This document shows positions 35,525-43,499 of a stretch of 64,000 nucleotides of DNA, piece by piece. This DNA comes from SpSt-539 sp964549445 (lineage in GTDB: Bacteria > Planctomycetota > Phycisphaerae > UBA1845 > UTPLA1). Each line of letters begins with the position of its first letter. Position 1 is the first letter of the stretch. A program made the position numbers and the translations under genes. Location of the stretch: positions 112,816-176,815 of the forward strand of contig CAZJVS010000004.1 in the NCBI GenBank assembly GCA_964549445.1, read 5' to 3'. The notes beneath the pieces were generated by a model. That model was not told the DNA's origin. It searched no databases and saw nothing but the letters and a program-made list of their open reading frames with translations.

Positions 35525-36154
35525 TTACTTCAACTCGACCGTCCAATAGGCCGCGTCGAGGAACTGCTTCCAGCTCGCGTAGCGCCCGTCATTCAGCTTG
35601 ACGCTGATAATCGGGTTGCGATGCGGCTTCTTGGGCCGCGTCTGGAGCTTCATGTGCGCCTCATCCGGCGTGCGTCCACCCTTGCGGATGTTGCACTTCA
35701 GGCAGCAGCAGACAATATTCTCCCACGTCGACTCGCCGCCCCGGCTTCGCGGCACGACGTGGTCAAGCGAGAGCTCTGTCGTCGGGAACTTCTTCCCGCA
35801 GTACTGGCAGCGGTTCGAATCGCGCGCAAAGATGTTGCGCCGATTGAACTTCACATCCTGCTTCGGCAGCTTGTCGAAGATGCTCAGCCGGATGATCCGC
35901 GGCACCGCGATGTCGAACCGAACCGTCTTGATCCAGTCGTGCGCGTTCGGCTCAAACGTCCGCTTGAACTCCGACAGGTCGCACCAGCCGTCGAAATCGT
36001 ACGAAAGGTACTCGCCGTCTTCGATGTGAATGACTTCGGCCAGCCGCCGGCAGAGCAGAGAGAAAGCCCGCCGCACGTTGATGACGCGGATGGCGAGATA
36101 GTGCCGGTTGAGCACCAGCACGTTGCAATTGACCGGCGATGCCGCTGCGAGCAT
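35525..36154 (-). CDS. HNH endonuclease-family protein
   Basis: A 209-residue protein with a complete HNH/zinc-finger unit: Cys116 and Cys119 in CQYCGKK, Asp131-His132 in LSLDHVVPRSRGG, Asn146, and Cys151/Cys154 in CLKCN, followed by RKGGRTPDEAHM. It also has an N-terminal domain of about 100 residues (NRHYLAIRVINVRRAFSLL). HNH domains bind metal and cut DNA or RNA. The whole architecture is a widespread stand-alone family of unknown role. No restriction, phage or CRISPR genes are nearby, so a housekeeping function is as likely as defence. Confidence 0.85.
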   Translation of the reverse strand: MLAAASPVNCNVLVLNRHYLAIRVINVRRAFSLLCRRLAEVIHIEDGEYLSYDFDGWCDLSEFKRTFEPNAHDWIKTVRFDIAVPRIIRLSIFDKLPKQDVKFNRRNIFARDSNRCQYCGKKFPTTELSLDHVVPRSRGGESTWENIVCCCLKCNIRKGGRTPDEAHMKLQTRPKKPHRNPIISVKLNDGRYASWKQFLDAAYWTVELK

Positions 36155-36379
36155 GTGTGCTCGTTCCTCGTGAAAAAATCACAGAACCGCCGCGAACCGC
36201 GCGGCCGATTCACGATACCACCCATTGTATTCTCCGATAATGCCTCACGCAAGCAATGTCGAGCGCACAGGGTGCATCCGGAGTCGGAAACGCTGTGATT
36301 ATCGCGCCGTCTCCGCGTCGTCGCCCTTGGTTGACACGTCGCGACCTGCTGTCTCTAATGACGACTGATCGAAAACCCA

Positions 36380-36452
<73 letters not shown>

Positions 36453-36666
36453 TTCCCCCTGGAATCGCAGGTCAACCGTTGATATCCCGCGCACCCGCCG
36501 CGCTCCATTCTCGCCACGCAACCGATCCGCTATTATCGCCCGCCCGATACAGTTCTCCGCCGCCGACACCATTGGTGCGGCCGGCTCGGAACGACTAGAA
36601 TCGATCCCCCGCGAGCCGCCGGTTCGGACCGGCGAGTCGCCGCGGTCAAAAGCTTGGATTCAGCCC

Positions 36667-37287
36667 ATGGGCCGCTACTTCGCCGACATCTGGGACACCC
36701 TTAAAACCATCGGAATCGGCATGGGAATAACGCTCAAGTACTGCTTCGCCAAGACCGTCACGGTGCAGTACCCCGACATGGCCCCGGTCCTCCAGCCGCG
36801 CTATCGCGGCTTCCACTGGTTCGAGGCCGAAAAGTGCATCGCCTGCGATCAGTGTGCCAAGGCCTGCCCCGTAGATTGCATCTACATCGAGAAGTCCGGC
36901 GCTCGCAAGATCGACAAGGCCACCGGCGAAGCCGTCGGCGGCGCGCTGACGCGTTACGCCATCGACTACGCCAAGTGCATGTTCTGCGCCCTCTGCTGCG
37001 AACCTTGCCCGACCGACTGCATCCACATGGGCAACAACCACGACCTCTCGGCCTACAGCCGCAAAGACATGATCGTCGAGTTCACCGAGCTGGCGAAAGA
37101 GGGCAAGCAGACCCCGGAACCCCTCTGGATGCAGCGCGACGAGCTTCCCGCCTGGGCCGCGGAGCGCCGCCGTCTCTGGGAAGAGCGTGCGAACCCGGCG
37201 AAAGAGGCGATGTTGCGTGCGCTCAAGGCCTCCGAAGCAAAGAAGCCGGCCCCGGCCCCCGCGGCAGAGAAGGCAGCCGCACAGTAA
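36667..37287 (+). CDS. nuoI: NADH-quinone oxidoreductase subunit I
   Basis: A 206-residue complex I subunit carrying two 4Fe-4S clusters (N6a/N6b). The ligands are Cys57, 60, 63, 67 (CIACDQCAKACP) and Cys104, 107, 110, 114 (CMFCALCCEPCP); the second cysteine of each cluster series continues in the PVDC/PTDC motifs. The C-terminus is an Ala/Lys/Pro-rich tail. It opens the run nuoI-A-B-C-D; in the usual order nuoI comes after nuoH. The in-frame stretch upstream of the ATG has no family similarity and includes the tRNA-Ala, so the start at 36667 is preferred. Confidence 0.95.
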   Translation: MGRYFADIWDTLKTIGIGMGITLKYCFAKTVTVQYPDMAPVLQPRYRGFHWFEAEKCIACDQCAKACPVDCIYIEKSGARKIDKATGEAVGGALTRYAIDYAKCMFCALCCEPCPTDCIHMGNNHDLSAYSRKDMIVEFTELAKEGKQTPEPLWMQRDELPAWAAERRRLWEERANPAKEAMLRALKASEAKKPAPAPAAEKAAAQ

Positions 37288-37305
37288 GGAGTACTCGAAG
37301 CGACC

Positions 37306-37761
37306 ATGGCATCCGACAGCGCAAACTTGGTACTCGGCTTGTTCCTTTTCACCGTAGGCGGTATCGGCATGGCCCTCGCGCCGCTGCTGATCGGCAAGCT
37401 CGTCCGCTCGACCCTTCCGCACCCCGAGAAGGACGCCCCGTACGAGTGCGGCGAGCCCGCCATCGGCTCGAGCTGGGTCCAGTTCGATTTACGCTTCTAC
37501 GTCGTCGCGCTTGTCTTCATCATCTTCGACATTGAAATCGCGCTCTTCTACCCCTGGGCGGTCGTCTATCGCTCCGCCGGGGTCGCCGCCCTGTGGGATA
37601 TGCTCTTCTTCTTCGCCTTCATCGTCGTCGGCTACCTCTATCTCTGGCGCTTCGGCTATCTCGACTGGGTCCGCTCGACCGCCCACACCAGCAAGCCGGC
37701 CGAGTCGCCTCGATTGCCGCAGGCCAGTCCGTTGTCCAAAGCCGCGAGGCAGTGGGCCTAA
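37306..37761 (+). CDS. nuoA: NADH-quinone oxidoreductase subunit A
   Basis: A 151-residue membrane subunit of complex I with three transmembrane helices. The loop between helices 1 and 2 contains KDAPYECGEPAIG with the conserved Cys, and FDLRFYVVALVFIIFDIEI is the family signature. The C-terminus is longer than the usual 115-135 residues (Pro/Ser-rich tail). It lies 18 bases after nuoI and 18 bases before nuoB. Confidence 0.95.
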   Translation: MASDSANLVLGLFLFTVGGIGMALAPLLIGKLVRSTLPHPEKDAPYECGEPAIGSSWVQFDLRFYVVALVFIIFDIEIALFYPWAVVYRSAGVAALWDMLFFFAFIVVGYLYLWRFGYLDWVRSTAHTSKPAESPRLPQASPLSKAARQWA

Positions 37762-37779
37762 CCGAGAGAATTCGTTCCC

Positions 37780-38304
37780 ATGAGTTGGATTGAAAATCGT
37801 TTTGAAGAAGGCCTGATCGTCACCTCGCTCGACTGGGCCATCAACTGGGGCCGTTCGAACGCCATCTGGCCCATGACCTTTGGCCTCGCCTGCTGCGCCA
37901 TCGAGATGATGGCCGTCGGCGCCAGCCGCTTTGACATCGACCGCTTCGGGGCCGGTGCCTTCCGCGCAACCCCGCGACAGTCCGACCTCATGATCGTCGC
38001 CGGCACCGTCACTTATAAGATGGCCAGCCGCGTCAAGCGGCTCTATCACCAGATGCCCGAACCCAAATATGTCATCGCCATGGGCGCCTGCACCATCGGC
38101 GGCGGTCCCTACTTCAAGCACGGCTATCACGTCGTCAAAGGCGTCGATCTCGTCGTTCCCGTCGATGTATACGTCCCCGGCTGCCCGCCGCGGCCCGAAG
38201 CCCTGCTCGAAGGCCTGATGCGCCTGCAGGACAAGATTCGCGGCCAGACCATCGCCAAGGATCGCTGGCGCAACGTCAAGGAAGAGGCCCTCTCAATCGC
38301 GTAA
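37780..38304 (+). CDS. nuoB: NADH-quinone oxidoreductase subunit B
   Basis: A 174-residue subunit that holds cluster N2, the final electron donor to quinone. The ligands are Cys38-Cys39 (GLACCAIEMM), Cys104 (GACTIGGG) and Cys135 (PGCPPRPE). It works in the peripheral arm with NuoC, NuoD and NuoI, all encoded beside it. Confidence 0.97.
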   Translation: MSWIENRFEEGLIVTSLDWAINWGRSNAIWPMTFGLACCAIEMMAVGASRFDIDRFGAGAFRATPRQSDLMIVAGTVTYKMASRVKRLYHQMPEPKYVIAMGACTIGGGPYFKHGYHVVKGVDLVVPVDVYVPGCPPRPEALLEGLMRLQDKIRGQTIAKDRWRNVKEEALSIA

Positions 38305-38309
38305 CGCCT

Positions 38310-38873
38310 ATGACTCCCGAATCCATCGCGGAAGTGCTGAAAGAAAAGTTCCCCGACGCCGGCATCGAGCCGCGCCTCGGCGGCTGTCACCCCCATGTCG
38401 TCGTCAAGCCGGAGCACTGGCTGGCCGTCGCCGAGTTTCTCCGGAACGATTCGCGTCTGAAGTTCGACTGGCTCCGTTGCGTCACCGGCGTCGACTACAT
38501 CGAAGACAAGCAGCTCGCCGCCGTCTACGACTTCTACGCGTCGCAGCCTGCCGACCATGCGAACGGCTTGTGGACCGCCCGCAGCGAGTTCGCCGTCAAG
38601 GTACTCATGCCGCGCGACAATCCGCACGTGCCCAGTGTGGCCCACCTCTGGGGCGCGGCCGACTGGCTCGAGCGCGAAACCTACGACCTCCTCGGCATTG
38701 TCTTCGACAACCATCCCGACTCGGTTGACGACATGCTCGGCCGCCACCCGCGCCGCATCCTCTGTCCCGACGATTGGGAAGGCTTCCCGCTCCGCAAGGA
38801 CTACGAGTTCCCGCTCGAGTATCACGACATCCCGGCCGTGACCGAATTCGCACAGACGCGGCCGTTACATTGA
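38310..38873 (+). CDS. nuoC: NADH-quinone oxidoreductase subunit C
   Basis: A 187-residue peripheral-arm subunit of complex I. Visible motifs are LKFDWLRCVTGVDY, the strand SEFAVKVLMPRDNPHVPSV, and the signature ERETYDLLGIVFDNHPD, followed by HPRRILCPDDWEGFPLRKDY. It is not fused to NuoD, which follows 29 bases downstream. Confidence 0.95.
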   Translation: MTPESIAEVLKEKFPDAGIEPRLGGCHPHVVVKPEHWLAVAEFLRNDSRLKFDWLRCVTGVDYIEDKQLAAVYDFYASQPADHANGLWTARSEFAVKVLMPRDNPHVPSVAHLWGAADWLERETYDLLGIVFDNHPDSVDDMLGRHPRRILCPDDWEGFPLRKDYEFPLEYHDIPAVTEFAQTRPLH

Positions 38874-38902
38874 GAAATCGCTGAAAGACCGCGAGTCCCG
38901 AA

Positions 38903-40087
38903 ATGGCCGACACAATTCTCGAGTCCCGACCCGATCTGAACTTCGACGTCGCCCGCGACGAAGCTGGCGATGTCCGCACCGAAGAAATGCTCGTCAATAT
39001 GGGCCCCCAGCACCCCTCGACCCACGGCGTGCTCCGCATCGTCCTGCGGACCGACGGCGAGATGGTGCTCGAGGCGGTGCCGCACATCGGCTACCTCCAT
39101 CGCTGCGCGGAAAAGATCGGCGAAAACGTCGCCCCGTATCAATACATCCCCTACACCGACCGTATGGACTATCTCGCGGGGATGAACAACAACCTCGCCT
39201 ACTCGCTCGCGGTCGAAAAGCTCTCCGGCCTCGAAGTGCCCAAGCGGGCCCAGATCATCCGCGTCATCTTCGCCGAGCTGAACCGCATTGCCTCGCACCT
39301 GGTCTCAATGGGCGCATACGGGCTCGACATGGGTGCCTTCACTCCATTCCTCTACGCCTTCCGCGAGCGCGAACGCATTCTCGACCTATTCGAAGCCGCC
39401 TGCGGCGCGCGGCTTACCTACAGTTACATCACCATCGGCGGCGTCACCGACGACGTGCCTGAGCGCTTCATCGACGTCACTCGCGAATACCTCGACTACT
39501 TCGAGCCCAAGATCGCGGAGTACAACAATCTGTTGTCATACAACCACATCTTCGTGAAACGCACCGCCAACGTCGGGATCATCTCCGCCGACAAGGCCAT
39601 TGCCTGGGGCCTCACCGGCCCGTCGCTCCGCGGCAGCGGCGTCAAGTGGGACCTGCGCAAGGTCCACCCCGACTGCGGCTACGACGACTATGACTTCGAT
39701 ATCCCCGTCGGCACAGCCGTTCGCGGCGTCGTCGGCGATTGCTGGAACCGCTATTTCGTCCGCATTCTCGAAATGGAGCAGTCGGTAAAAATTATTCGAC
39801 AGGCGCTGGACCGGCTTTCCGGCACTCCCGGCGAGTTCAGACACAAGGCGGGTAAGTCGGTGAAATTGCCCAAGGATGAAATCTACTACGAAATCGAGGG
39901 CGCCCGCGGCCAGCTCGGCTTCTTCGTCCAGGGCGATGGCTCGCAGATTCCCTATCGCGTCAAAGCCCGCGGCCCCAGCTTCTGCAACCTGTCGATTACG
40001 ACCGAAGTGGTCAAGGACTGCCTGCTCGCCGACGTCCCCGCCATCATCGGCAGCATCGACGTCGTGATGGGCGAAGTCGATCGCTGA
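38903..40087 (+). CDS. nuoD: NADH-quinone oxidoreductase subunit D
   Basis: A 394-residue subunit (49-kDa homologue) that forms the quinone site with NuoB. MGPQHPSTHGVLR, HIGYLHRCAEKIGEN, LNRIASHLVSMGAYGLDMGA and the C-terminal DVVMGEVDR are hallmark sequences. This ends the I-A-B-C-D run. The remaining membrane subunits and NuoE/F are not in the window, and nuoG lies about 18 kb away on the other strand. A convergent kinase gene ends 24 bp further. Confidence 0.97.
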   Translation: MADTILESRPDLNFDVARDEAGDVRTEEMLVNMGPQHPSTHGVLRIVLRTDGEMVLEAVPHIGYLHRCAEKIGENVAPYQYIPYTDRMDYLAGMNNNLAYSLAVEKLSGLEVPKRAQIIRVIFAELNRIASHLVSMGAYGLDMGAFTPFLYAFRERERILDLFEAACGARLTYSYITIGGVTDDVPERFIDVTREYLDYFEPKIAEYNNLLSYNHIFVKRTANVGIISADKAIAWGLTGPSLRGSGVKWDLRKVHPDCGYDDYDFDIPVGTAVRGVVGDCWNRYFVRILEMEQSVKIIRQALDRLSGTPGEFRHKAGKSVKLPKDEIYYEIEGARGQLGFFVQGDGSQIPYRVKARGPSFCNLSITTEVVKDCLLADVPAIIGSIDVVMGEVDR

Positions 40088-40111
40088 TCGACAGACTGCC
40101 GTTCGGTTCGA

Positions 40112-42673
40112 TTACTCCACGCTTCCCTGCTTCGAAATCAGCGCATCGCATTCGGCGATCTTCCTGGCAATCGGCTCGATTTGCTTCTGATCCGACGGAT
40201 CGAGCCTTCCGGTCTTGTTCAGTTCGTTCAACGTGTCGAGCGCTCGACGATACGCGTCGCGCGCGCCGGTCAACTGCTTGAAACTCTCGGCCGTTGACTC
40301 GTTCGCGCCCGCCATCTGCTTCAACACGTCGCCGAGGTTTTGCTCTGCATCGGCGCACTGTGCCCGCGACGCGGCATCGGTCGTGTCGGCCACGGCCAAC
40401 GCCGCAAGAATCTCGATCGCCTGCCGGTAGCCGGCCGCCGCCTCGGAATAGTGCTTCTGTTCCGCCATGATCCCGGCGATCTTTCGCTGCCCGTACGCTA
40501 CATCCCGTTGGTAATAAACATTCGCCGGATCGTTCGCACGGAGTGTCTCGGCGATTTTGAGGGCACGGGTGTACTGCTCCATTGCCCTTTCCGGCCGATT
40601 GAGCCGCAGGTGAATGTCGCCGATGCTATTGCAGCCCACCGACAAGTCTCGCTGTGCCTGCGCATTCTTCGGATCGGCTGCGGCCAGCTCCTCGGCCATT
40701 TCAAGCGATTTTGTGAACGCGGCGAGCGCCTCGTCCAGCTTCTCCTGCTCGACGGCGACGTTGGCCATCAGGTCCCAGCAGATGGAGAGATAACGCCGAT
40801 CCGACGCGTTCTCGGGATGCGCCGTCACCTGTTTCTCGAAGATGCCCTGTGCCGTTCGAAAGTGCGACATCGCCGTTTCAATTTCCTGTGCGGCGTCGAG
40901 CCGCTGTCCGAGCTTCATGTGATTGACCGCGAGGTCGCGTTGCAGCTTGTCGTCCGTCGGATTCGCGGCCGCGTACCTTGAAAAGATAGCGAGCGCCTGG
41001 TTGTAAGTGTCAAATGCCGCCCGGTTCTCACCGCGCGTCGTCTGGATGCCGGCCATCTTCGTCAGGATGGCGGCTCGCCGTCGTGCCCACGTGGTATTCG
41101 CCGGATCAGCCGCCGAGAGCCCTTCAAAAACGTCAAGCGCCCTGCGATAGTGCAGCAGCGCGTCTTCCGTCTTGCCGCTCAACTGCATCATGTTCGCCTG
41201 TCGCTCGGTGCTGTCGCCGATCGACGCCCGCGATTCCGGACTGCTCGACTGGAGCGAGTTCCATTTCGTCGCGACCGCCAGCGCCTTGTCGTAGCTCGCC
41301 GCAGCGCCCGGCGTGTCACCCAGGTTGGAGTGTCCCAGCCCGCCCTGGACATCGCCGATCTTGAGATAAGCCCCGACCGCGCTCTTCAGCAGCTCCGGAT
41401 CATCGCCGCCCTGCGCAAGGAGGCGATCCAAATACGCCAGTCCACGGCTGACGATGAACTTTCGCGCGGGCGTTGAGCCGGCCAGTGGTCGGACTTGCTC
41501 CTCGAAATCGTAAATGAACGCCGTCGCCATTTCGCGCACATCGTTGTAGCGCGCCTTCGCCTCCGCCTCGGCCGCGATCGCCCGGTCTCGGGCCCGCACG
41601 GCATCGCGCCAGAAAATCAGCGAGATCACCAGTCCCAGCACGACCGCCGCCATCACCACCAGCGCCGCGATCGCCGCCAGTCGATGCCGCCGTAGTGCCT
41701 TTCGCAGTGTATAGAGCGTGCTGTCACGTCGCGCCTCGATCGGCTCGCCGGCCAGGTAGTGTCGGATGTCGCGCCCGAGGTCGCCCACCGTCTGGTAGCG
41801 CTGCGCCGGCGCCTTCGCCAGGCACTTCAGCAGGATCGTGTCAACATCCGCTCCGAGCGCGCCGTGCGGGCGCCCCGGTTCGGTTTCGAGAATCGAGTTG
41901 CTTACGTCGCGGATGTTGCCGGCGACCGGATATGGAAACCGACCGACCAGCAATTGGTAGCTCACAACTCCCAGCGAATAGACATCCGAGCGGATGTCGA
42001 GTGCCTCGCCCCGAACCTGCTCCGGGCTCGCCCATGGCAGCGACCCCATGAATTGCCCGGCCACGCTCAGCTCCGGCCCGCTGTTCTCCCTGCCGCCCTC
42101 GGCCCGTAGCGGCTTTGCAAGTCCGAAATCCAGCACATGCGGCTCGCCCGAGTCGTCCACCCGGATATTGCTCGGCTTGAGGTCGCGGTGCAGTACGCCG
42201 CGCTGATGGGCATAGTTGACCGCGTCGCAAATCTTGGTGAGGAGCTTGAGTGTCTCGTCCACGGCCGGCCCGGCGCCGCCGTGCCTTTTTCCGGCTTTGC
42301 GAACATGGTCGTCGAGTGGCGCGCCCTCGATGAACTCCATGACGAAGTAGAGCCGCCCGTCACGCGACACGCCGCTGTCATAGACCCGCACAATGTTCGC
42401 GTGCCGCATCGTCGCGACGACTTCAATCTCGCGCTCGAAGCGCCGCCGCTCGGAAGCTGACGCGTACATCCCCTCGCGCAGGACCTTGATGGCCACCCGC
42501 TGCCGCGTCGACCGCTGCGTCGCCGAATAGACTATCCCCTGTCCCCCGCGGTGGAGTTCCTCGAAGTCGTCATACCCTTCGATCGTCGGCCGGCCGGCCC
42601 GCTCGCGGTGTTCGCGCTGCAGTTCCGCCAGCACTGACCCGGGATCGCTGTACCAATCGCTGACGACCGTCAC
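40112..42673 (-). CDS. Transmembrane Ser/Thr protein kinase with TPR repeats
   Basis: An 853-residue Hanks-type kinase. The catalytic domain is at about residues 34-300: loop HRGGQGIVYSA, VAIKVL with Lys63, HRDLKPSNIRVD, DFGLAKPL, and WASPEQVRGEA. A transmembrane helix at about 338-361 is followed by a TPR-rich region of about 490 residues. The glycine loop has GGQG rather than GGMG. The start is GTG. An ECF sigma gene ends 14 bases upstream, giving the same two-gene layout as at 20.7-24.3 kb. Confidence 0.92.
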   Translation of the reverse strand: MTVVSDWYSDPGSVLAELQREHRERAGRPTIEGYDDFEELHRGGQGIVYSATQRSTRQRVAIKVLREGMYASASERRRFEREIEVVATMRHANIVRVYDSGVSRDGRLYFVMEFIEGAPLDDHVRKAGKRHGGAGPAVDETLKLLTKICDAVNYAHQRGVLHRDLKPSNIRVDDSGEPHVLDFGLAKPLRAEGGRENSGPELSVAGQFMGSLPWASPEQVRGEALDIRSDVYSLGVVSYQLLVGRFPYPVAGNIRDVSNSILETEPGRPHGALGADVDTILLKCLAKAPAQRYQTVGDLGRDIRHYLAGEPIEARRDSTLYTLRKALRRHRLAAIAALVVMAAVVLGLVISLIFWRDAVRARDRAIAAEAEAKARYNDVREMATAFIYDFEEQVRPLAGSTPARKFIVSRGLAYLDRLLAQGGDDPELLKSAVGAYLKIGDVQGGLGHSNLGDTPGAAASYDKALAVATKWNSLQSSSPESRASIGDSTERQANMMQLSGKTEDALLHYRRALDVFEGLSAADPANTTWARRRAAILTKMAGIQTTRGENRAAFDTYNQALAIFSRYAAANPTDDKLQRDLAVNHMKLGQRLDAAQEIETAMSHFRTAQGIFEKQVTAHPENASDRRYLSICWDLMANVAVEQEKLDEALAAFTKSLEMAEELAAADPKNAQAQRDLSVGCNSIGDIHLRLNRPERAMEQYTRALKIAETLRANDPANVYYQRDVAYGQRKIAGIMAEQKHYSEAAAGYRQAIEILAALAVADTTDAASRAQCADAEQNLGDVLKQMAGANESTAESFKQLTGARDAYRRALDTLNELNKTGRLDPSDQKQIEPIARKIAECDALISKQGSVE

Positions 42674-42687
42674 GCCGCGGTCCTTCC

Positions 42688-43278
42688 TTAACCCTCGTCA
42701 GCCACCTGCTGCTCGATCACTTCGCACACTCGCTTCAAAATGCGAGACTTGGCCTGGTAGACCTGGTCACTGCTCATCGACAGCGACGCGGCGACTGCTT
42801 GGACGTCCTGTCCCTCGACCGAGTACGCCCGGAACGCCGCGATGTCTCGCGCTTTGAACTCCGCCTCAACGATGCGCATTGCCAGCCGCAAGTGGTATCG
42901 GCGCCACTCCAGTTCCCAGTCGTCCTCGACCTCGGTGCTCCCAGATGCCTGCCGGGACAATTTACTCATTTCATCTACGCTTCGGACACCACGTTTCTGA
43001 CACGAAAGATCGACGACGCAGTGCAGCACCGTCGTTTTCAGGTAGCCGCGAAAGCGTCCCTTCGCTCGGTCGTACTCAAACCCCGGCAGCGAACGCGTCA
43101 GCCGCGCCATCACTTCCTGCACGACGTCATCGCAATCGGCCGGCTGCAAGCCGCGTCGCACCGCGAAACCCCGAATCAAATCACCGTAACGGATGATGAA
43201 CTCGCGCCACGCTTCACCATTCTGTTCGCCGGCTAGCCGCGCCAGAAGTGTCGCGTGCGTAGTGGTTTGCGAAATCAC
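42688..43278 (-). CDS. ECF-type RNA polymerase sigma factor
   Basis: A 196-residue ECF sigma factor. Region 2 is seen at PADCDDVVQEVMARLTRSLP and the following KGRFRGYLKTTVLHCVVDL. Region 4 is the C-terminal part around QAVAASLSMSSDQVYQAKSRIL. The frame stays open upstream, but those residues are Arg-rich and unlike any sigma factor. The GTG at 43278 starts just before region 2 at the normal distance, though no good ribosome-binding site is visible. It is paired with the downstream kinase gene. The 221-bp stretch up to 43499 holds nothing I recognise. Confidence 0.82.
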   Translation of the reverse strand: MISQTTTHATLLARLAGEQNGEAWREFIIRYGDLIRGFAVRRGLQPADCDDVVQEVMARLTRSLPGFEYDRAKGRFRGYLKTTVLHCVVDLSCQKRGVRSVDEMSKLSRQASGSTEVEDDWELEWRRYHLRLAMRIVEAEFKARDIAAFRAYSVEGQDVQAVAASLSMSSDQVYQAKSRILKRVCEVIEQQVADEG

Positions 43279-43499
43279 GACATTCAGTATATCCGCGCAC
43301 GCTGAAATTATGTCAGAACTTCGCGCCGTGGCCGGTAATCGAGTTCGGGGGGGCCGTGTCGGCCGCTCCAAATAGGACCTAGGAAAATCCCCGAGCCCCG
43401 GCTTGTGTGCACACTCAATTCCCCGAATCCCCGACCGCCCAGCGCGCCGGGGATCCAACTTGAAGTGTCTGCATGAGAACGGCTTGTGTGTATCGCGCC

